NCBI GenBank assembly: GCA_007922195.1
Contig: ML682002.1
Span: 930,001 to 994,000, forward strand
DNA length: 64,000 nucleotides
From: Podocnemis expansa
Lineage: Eukaryota > Chordata > Testudines > Podocnemididae
Reading direction: 5' to 3'
The notes beneath the pieces were generated by a model. That model did no database searches. It was given only the letters and a program-made list of their open reading frames with translations, and had not been told where the DNA came from. The translations under genes were made by a program, and so were the position numbers. Position 1 is the stretch's first letter. Each line of letters begins with the position of its first letter. Shown here piece by piece: positions 33,677 through 46,000 of the stretch.

Positions 33677-33931
33677 TTGCCTTTTCATTGATTACATCTG
33701 TTTAGAGATCATTTCTGATTATGTTGAACAGCACTGGTGCCAGTACAGAACCTTGGTGGACCCCACCATCTACCCATCTCCATTGTGAAAACTGACCATT
33801 TATTTCTCTTCTTTTATCTCTTACCTTTTAACCAGTTATTGATCCATGGGAGGGCTTTTCCTTCTTAACCTATGACCATGACTACCTACTTTGCTTAACA
33901 GCCTTTGGTGATGGACCTTGTCAAAGGGTTT

Positions 33932-34117
33932 CTAAAAGTCCAAATAGACAATATCTCCTGGATTAAACTTGTGTGTATGATTGATGACACCCCTGAAGAA
34001 TTCTAGTAGACTAGCGAGGCATGAGTTCTCTTTACAAAAGCAATGGTGACTCTTCCCTAACTTATTGTGTTCATTTATGTGTCTGATAATTCTCTTATTT
34101 ACTACAGTTTTCACCAA
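33932..34117 (-). pseudogene. CR1 reverse-transcriptase fragment
   Basis: The frame reads, in part, RIIRHINEHNKLGKSHHCF, then KENSCLASLLEFFRGVINH, and ends GDIVYLDF. In the CR1 clade this stretch runs from the HGF.KG..CL region to the catalytic IVYLDF..AFD motif. Here HGF.KGKSC has become HCF.KENSC. The following AFD is lost because the frame breaks. Confidence 0.85.
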
Positions 34118-34519
34118 TTGGTCTAGTATTGAAGTTAGGTTTACTGGCCCGTAACTTCCAGGATTGCCTCTGAAGCCTTTTTTAAAAATTTACGTTACAT
34201 GATCTTCTAGCCATCTGGTACACGGCTGATTTCAGCAGAAGGTTACTAACCACAATCTATAGCTCTGCAATTCCATAGAGGAATTCCTTCAGAACTCATG
34301 GGTGAACACCATTTGGTCCCAGCAACTTATTACCATTTAATTTCTCATTTTCTTGCACAGCTACCACCTCTACTGACACCTCAATCTGGGCCAGTTCCTC
34401 ACATTTGTCACCTAAAAAGAATGGCTTAGGTAGTGAAATCTCCCTCACACGCCCCGCAGTAAGGACTGGTGCAAAAAAGTTGGTTAGCTGCTTTGCAACA
34501 GCCTTGTCTTATCTGAGTG

Positions 34520-34578
34520 AAGTGCCACAGGACTCCTTCCTGCTTTTGCTGGACTAGACTAACACAGCTGCCATCATG
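34520..34578 (+). mobile_element. Penelope-like 3' tail, copy 3, inside CR1
   Basis: Only the last 59 bp survive: AAGTGCCACAGGACTCCTTC, then TGGACTAGACTAACACAGCT. The CR1 sequence continues on both sides, so this is a severely 5'-truncated insertion with the 3' end kept. That is the pattern expected of target-primed reverse transcription. Confidence 0.75.
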
Positions 34579-34888
34579 GAATTTAGCACCTCAATCATCT
34601 AGTGGCCTCACCAAAGGTTTGGCGGGCTTTCCGCTTCTGATTTACTTTTTAAAAAAAATGTAGCTGTTAGTTTGTGTATCTTTTGCCAGTTACTCATCAA
34701 ATTGTTCTTGGCCTGTCACACTGTATTTTTTCCTACACTGGTCGGAGCTCATCTTCCTTTCTATCTTCCTCAAGAGTCTAACTTCCAATTTTTAAAAGAT
34801 GTCTTTCAGCTCTACCTCCTTTTCTGCTCTGTTTAATTAATGATGGTGCAGCTTTTTAAAAAATTATATTCATCATTTGGGGTTTACA

Positions 34889-35119
34889 TTAATATGAGCC
34901 TTTGTTATTTTTATTTTTTATTTTTTTTAAACATTCCCATGCGGCTTGCAGGCATTTCACTCTTGTGACTGTTTCTTTTCTCTTCCATTTAACTAGCTGC
35001 CTCGGATTTGTGTAGTTCCCCTTTCTGACATTAAAAGCTACTATGGTGGATTTCTTTGGCATTTTCACTGCTATAGAGATATTAAATTTAATTACATTAT
35101 GGCCACTATTACAAAGCAA
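34889..35119 (-). pseudogene. CR1 endonuclease-to-RT linker fragment
   Basis: The frame starts LCNSGHNVIKFNI and continues KSTIVAFNVRKGNYTNPRQL. In CR1 ORF2 a G-x-S-D-H-x-x-I-x-F motif ends the endonuclease domain, and an F-x-x-R/K-x-x-x linker follows. The catalytic S-D-H has decayed to S-G-H. The corresponding piece of the neighbouring copy is at 41716-41961. Confidence 0.7.
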
Positions 35120-35410
35120 TTAAGCTACGTTCATCTCTTGGACCAGATCCCATGCACCACTTAGGACTAAATGTACAGCTGCCTTTCCCATCACTATCCC
35201 GATCCAAGTGGTGGGTTGAACAGCTCTGCTGCTATATTCATATTATTCAAGCACGGAATTTCTATCCATAGCACGTTTTGAATCACTTAATATTTTAGCA
35301 TCTTTTTACTCTATGCCTTCTTTTAAATATAGTCCACTTTCCTCCCACTAGCATGACCTAACCTGTCATTTGTCTATATTTTGTATCCTGCTTTTACTGT
35401 GCCCCATTAC

Positions 35411-36340
35411 TGAATCATAGAAACTAGAAGGGACCGTGAGAGGTTACCAAGTCCAGTCCCCTGCACTCATGGGGGAACCATGTACCCTTTAAAACCTCCT
35501 TCCCTGACAGGTGCTTGTCTAACCTGCTCTTAAACACTTTCAGAGATGGAGATTCCACAACTTGCCTAGGCAACTTATTCCAGTGGTTAATCATCCTGCC
35601 AGTTAGGGATTTTTTTTTTTCCTAACGTCCAACCTAAACCTCTATACCATAATTTAACCCCATTGCTTTTTGTCCTATCATCGGCCATTAAGGGGAACAA
35701 TTTCTCCCTCCTCCTTGTAACAATCTTTTAGATACTTGAAAACTGTTATGTTCTCTCTGTTTCCTCTTTTCCTAACTAAACACACACAGTTCGGTCTTCC
35801 CTCATAAGTCAAGTGTTTCAGACCTCTAATCATTTATGTTGCTCTTCTCTGAACCTTCTCCAATTTGTCTACAACTTTACTGAAAGGAGGTGCCCGGAAC
35901 CGGACACAAAACTCCAGTTGAGGCCGAATCAGGGCAGAGTAGAGCAGAAGAATTACATCTTGGGTCTTACAATACTCCCGTTAATACATTCCAAAAAAGC
36001 GTTTGGGTTTTTTTTTGCATAACAGCATTACACGGTTGACACATATTTAGCTTGTGGTCCACTATGACACCCAGATCCCTTTCCGCACTGCTCCTTGCTA
36101 GGCAGTCACTGCCCATTTTGTATGTGTGAAATGGATTGTTCTTTCCTAAATGGAGTCCTTGCTCTTGTCTTGTTGAATTTCATTCTGTTTACCCCAGACC
36201 ACTTCACCAGTTTGTCCAAATCATTTGGAATTGTGGTCCTATCCTCCGAAGCACTAGCAACCCCTCCGACCGTGGTATCACTGGCAGACTTTACAACTGT
36301 ACTGTCTATGCCATCATTGATGAAAATATTGAACAGAACC
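35411..36340 (-). mobile_element. CR1 LINE 3' half, antisense, nested in another CR1
   Basis: The 3' tail is at TGAATCATAGAAACTAGAAG, then GGGACCGTGAGAGGTTACCA. It runs through GAGATTCCACAACTTGCC to the catalytic region around CCTCCGACCGTGGTATCACT and stops after ATATTGAACAGAACC. ACTGA is present at both borders (35409-35413 and 36341-36345). On each side the older CR1 resumes (GTGCCCCATT and TACCAGGTTTCTGTGAT). Confidence 0.85.
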
Positions 36341-36401
36341 ACTGATTACCATCCTTCTACCAGGTTTCTGTGATATTACTATAGCAACATCCTCATGTAA
36401 T

Positions 36402-36424
36402 ATCAATCAATCAATCAATCAAAT
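36402..36424 (+). repeat. (ATCA)n microsatellite
   Basis: Five uninterrupted ATCA units plus a partial unit inside the CR1 5' part. Likely polymorphic. Confidence 0.9.
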
Positions 36425-37019
36425 CATACCAGGCTGTCAAGTCCACCCATCTTAGTTTTTAGACTTCTTATGTTGGTATACAAAAATTTATAAAATCTGT
36501 CACTTTTTAGTCATCTGCCTTTGTGAGATGTAACTGAAGGGGACTCTTTCATTTGATTGTTTCTCTTCAGCTGCTACTAGTATTGCACCATCTTCCATCC
36601 TCTCCTCTTTCCTAGGCCATAGAGCTTCCCCTTAAATAAATCCTTCCCTAAGGGATATCTCCTCCAAAACCTATGCTGCTCTGCATCTCTTGATCTCCCC
36701 CAGCTTTAGTTTACTCCCTACAACCTTTTTAATTTTAAATGCCAGCAATCTGGTCCTGTTTTGTTAAGGCGGAGATCTTCGTTCCTACATAGGCTCCTCC
36801 TTTCCTAAAGATCCCCAGCTCCTAATAAAACTAAATCCCTTGTCCCCACATCACCTCATCCACGCATTGAGCCCTACAGTTCTGTCTGTCTAAATGACCC
36901 TGTGCACAGAACTGGAAGCATTTCAGAGAATTACGCCACAGAGGTCCTGAACTTCAACTTCCTAACAAGAAGCCTAAATTTGGCCACTAGGACCTCTCTT
37001 CAGCATTTCCCTATGTGTA

Positions 37020-37456
37020 TCACAGACACTGACTCTTTCCCCAGCACTGTATATAGTCTCGAGAGATGGTAGGCAAGCCACCCTTTGGCTCTCCCACCCA
37101 CTCACCATAAACCCAGCTGTCTCTATTTCTAATAACTGAATCACCATTTACTAGTGTCTGTGTCTTCCTAATCAGTGGCACCCACTCCCCTGGAGGGGTA
37201 TCCTCAGTGTGAGGGGCCACAATAAAATCATCTGGGAGGTGGGTGCCAGCTAGGGCATTTCCAGCTTCCTATTCTCCTTCCCTGAGATTTTGTTTCTCAA
37301 AAGCACAGAGGCTCTCAGACTGTGCTCCACTGTATCACGGAAAGGCTCGCCGATGTTCCTATCTGTCTCCCTCTGCTCCTCCAGTTCAGCCATTCTGACC
37401 TGAAGAGCCTGTATTTGGTCTCTTACGGCCATGAGTTGGTTGCTCCAAAGACACAC
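37020..37456 (-). pseudogene. CR1 ORF1 remnant with coiled coil and degraded esterase part
   Basis: On the minus strand 37456-37250 encodes LMAVRDQIQALQVRMAELEE followed by QRETDRN, a clear heptad pattern (coiled coil). Further along, 37220-37020 includes DSVIRNRDSWVYGEW, which resembles the G-D-S block of the SGNH-esterase domain found in CR1-clade ORF1 proteins. Here the expected G before D-S is N-G-D-S, followed by divergent sequence. ORF1 packages the LINE RNA; this copy is broken. Confidence 0.7.
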
Positions 37457-37790
37457 GTCACCTGCCTACAAGGCACATAATCAGACATGCTGAATCTGGT
37501 GCAATAAATATGATAGCCCCCATTCTGCTGGTGGACTTCCACCTGCATAATTTTTATTTCCGCAAGCTTTTGTTTCTTTGTGCATGCATGGAGTTTACTG
37601 CTGGTGGGGAGCGGCTATTGACCTACGTAGAGATGTTTTTAGAAGCATTTGACACTCACACTCCCTTGCTGAACTCCCACATAAAACTTGCACACTGTTG
37701 CTCTTTGCTAGCTCCTCTGGTCATGTACCAGCTGGCTTTTGGAATCGCTGCTCTCCTTTAGTCAACCGCGCGTCAAGCAATCCTGAGTGA

Positions 37791-39337
37791 TTAGGGACCT
37801 AAAGATGGAAGGTTATGGCTTTGCTAGAAAGCTCTCAGCCTTGCCTAGCAGGCCATGAGTCTCAGCATAGTACCCCGAAGAGATCCTACTACAAATTTCC
37901 ATTGAGCAGGCAAAAGGCTAGTAAGCAAGCACACAACAGACAACTAACAGAGAAAGAGAACACAAGAGTGAGGTACCTAGCGCAGCAAAGAGTGTATTGT
38001 GTTTCCCTAGCATGCGAACAGGGAAAAACTTGACTTTTGAGAGGAGTTATACAAAGGGAGAAATCCAGTTTCCACTGTACTTGTTACGGCATACAAAGGT
38101 CTATACTCCTGTACTTATTTTTGGGATTTGCTTTCCATTATAAATTCAAGAGTCACATTTATGACCTGCCACTTGGGAAAAGAAAAGAGACTTCTTTCGT
38201 CTAGAATTACATACGTCCTCACAGAGACTTCGGGGAAAATGTTGAGGCTAATCAGACAGGGCACACAACAACAGAAGCAGCAGATGACCAATGGAAAAGG
38301 TCCCCTCTTCTTTAGCTGCTTTCGCGGAAGATGGAACAGAGATGACCTCATGTGGGTCTTTGTTTTTAATACCTGTTGTAAGGTTGTCCAATAGTAGGAG
38401 AATGAAAACAGCATGAAACCAGACTAGATATTCACCTTGCATGTTGACAGACACAAGGCAATCCAAAAGAGAATACTGCTATCACTTTCCGGACATGGTT
38501 TAACCACTTCAGGCAAGAAAGGAACAGGGAGACCAAGGTAGGGACTGTTGGCTGGAGCAACTCAAAACCAGTCTAATGAGCTGCCAAGAAATGGACCTAC
38601 TCATTCATTCTATATTGGCAGCACCAGTGTTGGGGGAGAGCTTCCGGTTTCAGATGCCGCAATGCTGCTTTAGAGCCATCAGGACAAATCTGATCCAAGA
38701 GGCAGGTTTTGCAGTAAGGTTTCACATCACCTAACACTATTAGAAATGCTGCTATACAAAAGATAGCTTTTCGTAAGAGAGCTGGTTTTATTGTAAATAT
38801 TCCTCTGCAATGTTTGCAGTCCCCTAGATTGTCTGCAGCATGGCAAGGCCGGATAATAACACGGACTATCGGGTCTCTGTTCAACCTGAGAGAAATGCAG
38901 ACGTAAACCAGATACACAAAATGAGAAGTCCAACTGAAGACTTTCACTGCAATAGCCGATAACATTTCCATCAACAGTGTTTCTTTTAAAAAGCTTGACA
39001 ACGCCCCTCAGTTACAATACGAAATAGAAACATCCATCTGACTGATGAACATATTTAAGACTCAGCAATGGCATGGCAACCTAAACTAAAACCCTGAAGT
39101 TGAAGTGATCCAATGAAAACCAGAGTTCTGTACTGGATGCTATTGGACACTGTAGCTCAGAAATATTGTAAATTGGAAAACTTCTGTAAGAGCAGGCCTT
39201 CAGAGATGATAAACCTTAACTCTGCCCTTGCATATTTTTCACTAATTTCAATTTCTATTCCCAGAACATCGTCATCCTGCCAGGTTTCCAACATGAGTAA
39301 TGTAGCAATACCCCAGGAACACAAAGCATGTTGTGAC
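37791..39337. other. No gene recognised
   Basis: Single-copy-looking sequence. Minus-strand frames up to 134 codons (38597-39001) show no recognisable domain. Confidence 0.3.
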
Positions 39338-39460
39338 CTTTTAAGTCCAGAAGAGACCTGTGGCCTATTAGTCCAGTGCTGTCTCCCTCCGATAGCAACC
39401 AGTTCTAAATATCTTAGAGGAGGGTACAAGAAACCTCATAATTGTCCAACAGGGAACCAT
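39338..39460 (-). mobile_element. CR1 LINE 3' end fragment, antisense
   Basis: ACCTTTTAAGTCCAGAAGAG and GGCCTATTAGTCCAGTGCTG match the antisense CR1 tail pattern. Short and diverged. A 161-codon plus-strand frame (39113-39598) runs through it and is therefore not a gene. Confidence 0.45.
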
Positions 39461-40020
39461 TATCCCACACTGCCGTGCATGTGCACTGATGTATCTTCAC
39501 AGGCCTACCTGCAGACATTTTCACACGGTACACCTGCCCCTACCCATTGCACTGACCCCCACCTTTGCATCTCAAGTGTGTGTCCCCCAATAGCCTGACC
39601 TCTCCACCAGCCATGAGGCCCTATACCCACCCCCTCCCAGAAGTCTCAGCCCAGAGAGACCACAGTCCTCACAAGAGCCCCCTGCCTGCCTCACCCCAGT
39701 CCCTACCTTCCTCACAAACCACAGGTTGTCCTGCTTTCCTGTGTCAAAATGTACAGAAGCCTCAGGAGCCACACAGTTATGTTGGGGGCCCAGCACACAG
39801 AAAGAGGAACTGCAGAAATTGACTTCATATGCAAATTTGACTGAGAAGTCAGGACTGAATAGGACCTATGGATTCTTTTTGCATTAAAATTGGTGATTTG
39901 AACTCGCCATCCTCTATATGCAGTTCCCCATTGTTTGCAACCTAACAACTGCTTTGATTTGCTGTTACAGTGTGAGCTGGTCCTATGACTTACACTCCCC
40001 TGCATTTACTTCCTTCCATC

Positions 40021-40163
40021 CTGTAAGTCCCCTCATCTTCAAGCATCTGATGAAGTGGATTTTCTCCCATGAACACCCATGTGATAAATAAATTTGTTAG
40101 TCTTTAAAAGTGCCACAAGACTCCCTGTTTGTTTTGCTGGACTAGACCAACATGGCTACCTCT
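40021..40163 (+). mobile_element. Penelope-like 3' tail, copy 4
   Basis: CTGTAAGTCCCCTCATCTTC then AAGCATCTGATGAAGTGG; later GTGATAAATAAATTTGTTAG and GGACTAGACCAACATGGCTA. A base is lost in the GTGGGA arm and the GAAA has become GAAC. It ends where an antisense CR1 begins. Confidence 0.75.
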
Positions 40164-41534
40164 TTGCAACTGCACATTAAGCAGATGTTTTCAGAGAACT
40201 ATCTGCAGTGACTCCAAGATATCTTTTCTGAGTGGAAACAGCTAATTTAGACCCCATCATTTTATAGTTAGGAATATGTTTTCTAATCTGCATTATTTTG
40301 CATTCATCAGCCTTGAATTCCATCTGTCATTTTGTTGCCCAATCACCCAGTTTTGTGATACTCCCTTTGTGAAACTCCTTGCAAACTGCTTTAGACTTAA
40401 CTATCTTGAGTAGTGTCGTAACATATGCCAGTTTTGCCTACTCATTGTTTACCTCCTTTTGCAGATCATTTATGAATATGCTGAACAGTACAGACCCCAG
40501 TACAGATCTTAGGGGACCCGATTATGTACCTCTCTCCTTTCTGAAAGCCGACCATTAATGCCTACCCTTTGTTTTCTCTTGAAACCATTTACTGATCCAG
40601 GAAACAACCTACCCTCTTATTCCATGTCAGTTTGCTTTGCTTAAGAGCCATTTTCGAAGGACCTTTTAAAAGACTTTCTGAGACTCTAAGATCACCCTTA
40701 CAGACATCCTCCAAGAATCTTAGTAGATTTGTGAGGCATGATTTCCATTTATTATTAGCATGTTAACTCTTTCCCAACAAATATTCATCTGTGTGTTTGA
40801 TAATTCTGATCTTTACATAGTTTCAAACAATTTGCCTGATACTCAAGTCAGCCTCACCAGCTTGAAATTGCTGAGATCGCCTCTGGAACCATTTTGAAAA
40901 ATTGGAATCACATTAGCCACCCTCCAGTCCTCTGGTATAGAAGCCGATTTAAATGATAAGTTATATACCACAATTATAAGTTCTGCAATTTCACATTTGA
41001 GTTCCTACAGAACTTTTGAGTACATAGCATGTAGTCTTGTTGACTTATTGCTGATTAATTTATTAACTTGTTCCAAAACTTCCTTAGATTTGTCATCCAA
41101 AAAGAATGGCTCAGGCTTGAGAATCTTCCTCACACCCTTTGTTGAGGAGATCGAAGCAAAGGATTCATTTAATTTCTCCCCAATAACCGTATCTTCCTTG
41201 AGTGCTCCCCTTAGCACCTTGATTATCCATTGGTCCCACCGGTTCTTAGGTAAGCTTCCTGCTTCTTATGTACTTATTCATTTATTTACTGCTGTTTCTT
41301 AAGTCTTTAGCTAAAGGTTCTTCAAATAGTTTTTTGGATAACTTAATATTTTTACACTTCACTTGCCAGGATTTTTGCTCCTTTCTAATTTTCCTCAACA
41401 GGATTTAACTTCCACTTTTTAACGGATGCCTTTTTGCTTCTAACCCATTTCTTTTACTTGGTTGTTTAGCTATGGTGGCACTTTTTTGGTCCACTTCCTT
41501 TGTTTTGTGTTTTTTAATTTGGCATACATAATTA

Positions 41535-41630
41535 AAATCTGACGAAGTGGGTAGCGGCTCATAAAAGCTTATGCCTGAAGAAATTTGTTAGTCTTTAAGG
41601 TGCCACGTGACTTTCATTGTTTTTGCATTA
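41535..41630 (+). mobile_element. Penelope-like 3' tail, divergent subfamily, inside CR1
   Basis: CTGACGAAGTGGGTAGCGGC, AAAAGCTTATGCCTGAAG and TTTGTTAGTCTTTAAGGTGC show the same layout as the other copies. The stem-loop differs (GGGTAGCGGCTC) and GCTTATGC replaces GCTCATGC. This is a second subfamily of the same element type. Confidence 0.7.
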
Positions 41631-41715
41631 GAAGTGAGTCTCTATTACGGTATCTTTAAAAAGTTTCCTTGTCGGGATTTCACTTTTGGCACTGAACCTC
41701 TTAACTTTTATTGAG

Positions 41716-41961
41716 CTAACTTCCTCGTTTTTGTATCGTTTGCCTTCTGAAATTAAATGCTACTGTGGTGGGCTGCTGGGGTGCCCCCCTTCCCAAAGGG
41801 ATGTTAAATTTTATTACAGTAGGGTCACTATTACCAAGTAGTTCAGCTTTATTCACCTCTTGGATCAGATCCCGTATGCCACGTAGGACTAAATCAAGAA
41901 CTGCCTGTCCTCTTATGGATTCCAGGACTTTCTGCTCCAAGAAGCAGTCATTTAATTCCAC
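41716..41961 (-). pseudogene. CR1 endonuclease C-terminal fragment
   Basis: The frame starts MELNDCFLEQ, continues RGQAVLDLVLRGIRDLIQEV and then LLGNSDPTVIKFNI. In CR1 ORF2 this covers the L-D-L-V motif and the terminal G-x-S-D-H motif of the endonuclease. The final catalytic His is replaced by Pro. Confidence 0.75.
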
Positions 41962-41985
41962 AAAAGGTCACTCGTGGTGATTAAA

Positions 41986-42920
41986 GTGCCCTGGAACTTT
42001 TCACAGGAGCAGGAGCAGAAACCCATATGCCTTGGCTGAAATTAGATAGCTGCACTTGGTCCATCTTAGCACACCAGGCTGCACTATTATTGACTCCCTA
42101 CCCTAAAGTACTCAGCATTTCTGTGAACTATTCATTTGCTTCTCCAGAAAGCAGCGGCATTGTGACAATAGGGGAGAAAAGCAAGAATCATCAGTGTGTA
42201 GTTGGGGATTTTTCAGGAGAAAGAGGGCCATGTGAATCTAAATCATCAACACATGCAACATATTGGCATGTCCCCTCCCTCTGATAATAGCGGGGAGGAG
42301 TTGTGTTTTATGACTTCCTCTCATCACTTCAGAAGCAATATTCTGGCCCTACGCAACTTGCTTTGGAAAAAAAAGCCAAGAGGCATCTCTAGTAAATTGA
42401 TCTCTATCATTAATCTTCGCTACTCTAAGAATCCAGCTCATGCAAATTGCTTCCAAGAGGAATCACTGTTGAGGAGATTGTCTCCTCTCCTCCCTCCCCA
42501 CCATCATCCTTTTGTTGTTCCTCAGCCAGGCAGCAGGAGACCAAGCCTGCACAAAATGCACTAGGAAAATGTTAGTCTGGTGGCTCAGGCTGGGCAGCAC
42601 AGGAGCCAGAGCGCCTGCATCCAAACAGGGTTATATTTGAAGAGATCTCTGGGCAGTTCCAAACCATGATCCTGGACTGAGCTTCCCAATAAATAAAACA
42701 AAGGAGGTTAGTGCAGCGTGGGACAAGCCACCCTCTGCACAAGTGATTTGCACCTGTGACCAATCCTGGCACCAGCAACCATTTCCACTCTTGTTTCTGA
42801 TTTGTAGCATGACTGTCTACATCTGAGCTAGTAGGCTAGGCAGAGTTGTGGGGTGTGCTGTGATGGGGAGGGCTGGGATGAAGCTATGCAAACAAGGCAG
42901 CTTCTTACTGAGGTCCAGAA
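41986..42920. other. No gene recognised
   Basis: Single-copy-looking; a 120-codon plus-strand frame (42202-42564) has no recognisable domain. Confidence 0.3.
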
Positions 42921-43033
42921 AAAAGTGGGTTCCCAAGGCACTTAAAGACTGACAAATGCATTTATCGCATGAGCTCTCGTGGGAGAAAATCCCACTTCGC
43001 CAGATGCTTTGAAGATGGGGCACCTTACACAAT
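42921..43033 (-). mobile_element. Penelope-like 3' tail, copy 6, minus strand
   Basis: On the minus strand it reads CATCTTCAAAGCATCTGGCG, AAGTGGGATTTTCTCCCAC and GAGAGCTCATGCGATAAATG. The GTGGGA/TCCCAC stem and the GCAT/ATGC outer stem are both perfect. Core bases CTGACGA and GAAA each carry one change (CTGGCGA and GAGA). Confidence 0.75.
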
Positions 43034-46000
43034 GGGAGGAAATGTTCCATTGCTCACCACACAGGCTCTTTTCTAGAGGCCCAATCCAGGGATTGTATAT
43101 CCACCGCAGGGATTTCAATCGGATTTCTTGCCAGAGATCAACACAGACCCCTAGGTTCATCACGTTGCAGATACAATCATGTTTCATGCTGCTACGCTGA
43201 CTTGTGTGAATAGGTGTTTACTGTCTGTGAAGCCTGCCTGCAAGGTCATGCTCTGACCTAGCTGGGATCATGGGTTGCTTGTCAGTTAGCAAGAGGGTGC
43301 GGGTTTTTGAACAATCACAGAAAGAGTCTGCATTTTCACATGGCAGCCTGCAGCCTGGTAATCAGAGGTTTATATTAAACAGGCACACTTCTAAGGCACC
43401 TGCCGCAGAAAGTCCCCCTGGCGCTTGAATAGAAATAATGGGAAACAGCTGCCTTTTTTGCATCATAGATGGAAAAGAAATTAGGATCAATTTAGTAAGC
43501 AGTGACTTCTGCCTTACTGCGCTTTGCGTGTATAATGCGCATTGATTAAGATTTCTTTTATTTTAGTAAGTTACCTCAGAGGAATGTTAAATGAAAGCAC
43601 AAGTAGACGTAAAACAGAAGTGAAAGCACAGAATATCATTGGCCATCTCCTCACAGAGGGGAAGTTATCTGTGTAACACATCAGACAGTCCTCTGCCTAT
43701 GGACTGTTCACAGATTACTGCAACCAAGGCTATAGATGAAGAACACAGGTATAGCTTTGACATTTATGCAACACTTCTCATCCACAGAGCCCAAAGAACT
43801 TGACAGATAAACTGGTCCTCTATCCCACTAAGGACATGCAATCACGTCTGGGGCAGCAAGCACCAGCTCAGCTTTCCACCAGTGCACAGCAACCATCCTG
43901 AACAGTTTAAGGCAGGAAGGGAAGAATATAATTCCTGACTGAATATGGTAAGAGGGTGGAGATTTAGATGGAACATTGATGGAGACCCGTGTTTTCTACA
44001 AATGCAGAACACCACAAAATAGAAGAAAAGCCAGTGTACAAAAAGAATAAAACCAAAAAACTCACCACACAGCAAGGGCTCCCGCAGCTCCTATCCCGCA
44101 GTGCTGGGCCTGGCTCACTGCTCCTGGTGTTGAGACCTGGCACCCTGGTCTGGCCTGGCCACCCCAGAGGCAGAACTGGACCTTCTCGTCCCCAGACCCT
44201 TCCTCACTCTCTTCCACAACATAATTCCCAAACATTCAAAGAAAAAGTTATTTTAAAAACAAGAAAAGAATTTCACGGAGCTCTTGTAACGGCATCGGAC
44301 TTCAGCTGGAGGATGTCAGAGCCAGGAGCCTTCGTAGCTCAACAAACGATGTGGGATCATCGATAACCTGAGTGCAAGTCTCAGCTTCCCATGGCTTGAT
44401 GCTCCCAGAATCGCTCCCTGCAGCGTGGCTACTAGAGACTGATGCCAGAATGCCACTTACAGAATAACCAGCCCCCCTACTCTCTATTACAGATTAGGGT
44501 GAGATCAATGTGGGGAGGTGGGGGCCGATTAACCCACATCTCCCCCATCTGTGTTTCTTTCCGGCTTTACCAAAAGTGTCCTGGGTTTTACTAAAGTCAT
44601 TGTTTTGTACCGATTTTTACCCCAATTTTGGAAGCACTGCAACTCCCTGGCTCCCTCTTCTGCCCCAGAAGACAGTAGCTCTCTTACCTGAGTGGTCCAG
44701 GTTCTCCAACAGCCACCTCTACTCCTGGAGCAGGGAGATGGGTTACAAGAAATCCCATAACCCAAGCACTGGCATACGCACTGTTGTTGATCCCATGCCC
44801 ACCACATACATATCACCTGCTTCACAGACAGCATGGAGAGTTACCAGCACTCAAAGCAAATAAAAGTCAGTGATCTAGTTTTTATGTCATAGTAGTTCAA
44901 AACGAAAAGCTGTATTTAAGTTTTAGGACACAAACAGGGGCAGGCTGTTGGAAGTTAACAAAACAAAACCAAAAAACTACCCACCACTCAAGTGAAAAGA
45001 TATTTACCCTAATATTTACCCAGGAAACTGAAACATTAACTTTTTTTTTTGCACTGATTTACACCAGTTTTTAAATATTTGCAATAAACACTGACTAAAA
45101 TATCCCAAGAAAGTTTAAACGAAATAAAAACCGAAAATACAGGGGCCTTTCCAACGGCAACACCCGCACAGAGACAATGAGAGAAACTGGGTGTGTAATT
45201 ACTGACATTCAAAAGTCAGTTCGATAAGAAACCTACAAATGGAAATGTGTTTCCCTTGGGTCAGAAGCAATTCTGAAATGCAGAACTATTTAAAAAGACC
45301 TGCTGACTCCCCAAGGAATACCTAAAAGCATTCACTGTTCAGCACAATTTTGCTTAGACCTCACTGCCTTAAGGTTATTTGCATGAAAACCAGGTCTTTG
45401 GTGAAATGCAAATATTTTACAGAAATGGTAGTCTTTTATATATGAAATATCTCTGTGGCACTGAAGAGAAGGGGAGGCAGCATCCTCTCCATTTCACACT
45501 CTGCAAGTTGCACATGAAGGTCCTAGTTGCTACAGTTCCCCAAAAATGCAGCTTTCTATAACACCACAAAGCTGGGAACTGCAGGATTTTAGGATACGGC
45601 ATGGTTTCTCATTTTTACTACATCTCCCTCCACCTTCAGCTACAGCTTAAACAGTTCATTTTAAAGGATCAATCACACAATATACTTAAAACTCCCTCTA
45701 GTCTGAGCCCATGTGGGATGAGTCTGGCACCTACAGTGCAATTCTGGATAGCTGGGACACCTCAGAACAAAGCTCTTTGATGCACCAGAGTAATCTGGTT
45801 CCTGCTGGCAAGGTTTGCTCATCTCACATGGATTATGTGCCACATGCCCCCACTTCCGTATTGCTGGGAGGAACAGTGGGTTTGGGTAAATATACGTTAA
45901 CTTAGCAGACTGCAACCTGGATCTTGCCGGCGAACGTCCCAGGAAACAGGAATGTCCCTTTTTCTTGGTGTCACACTGGAGTTGACTAATAGGTTATGCT

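Larger units (their letters stand above)
32728..37790 (-). mobile_element. Nearly full-length CR1 LINE, antisense, carrying a nested CR1
   Basis: The 3' end is at about 32728 (CAGAGGGAATGAACAGAACA). Reading the minus strand upward gives, in reverse order, the reverse transcriptase, the linker and endonuclease side, then ORF1 with a coiled coil, reaching a 5' region near 37.79 kb. A second antisense CR1 interrupts it at 35411-36340, and a short Penelope-like tail at 34520-34578. Removing them leaves about 4.1 kb. Several frames are broken and ORF1 is shortened. The local FADD motif survives at about 33676-33661, but the element cannot be active. Confidence 0.85.
40164..41985 (-). mobile_element. 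CR1 LINE, internal part, antisense
   Basis: Same subfamily as 32.7-37.8 kb. CACATTAAGCAGATGTTTTC and GAACAGTACAGACCCCAGTA mark the reverse transcriptase, TCATCCAAAAAGAATGGCTC the upstream part, and GGATCAGATCCCGTATGCCA the endonuclease side. The FADD region is deleted (near 40420). A distinct Penelope-like tail is inserted at 41535-41630. Confidence 0.82.

Noticed and set aside
36402..36424. Functional array
   Set aside because: Simple ATCA microsatellite inside a LINE.
39113..39598. 161-codon plus-strand open frame
   Set aside because: It crosses an antisense CR1 end and its composition is not protein-like.
44330..44390. tRNA-like stretch (TTCGTAGCTCAAC)
   Set aside because: Only an A-box resemblance; no paired acceptor stem or anticodon arm could be drawn.
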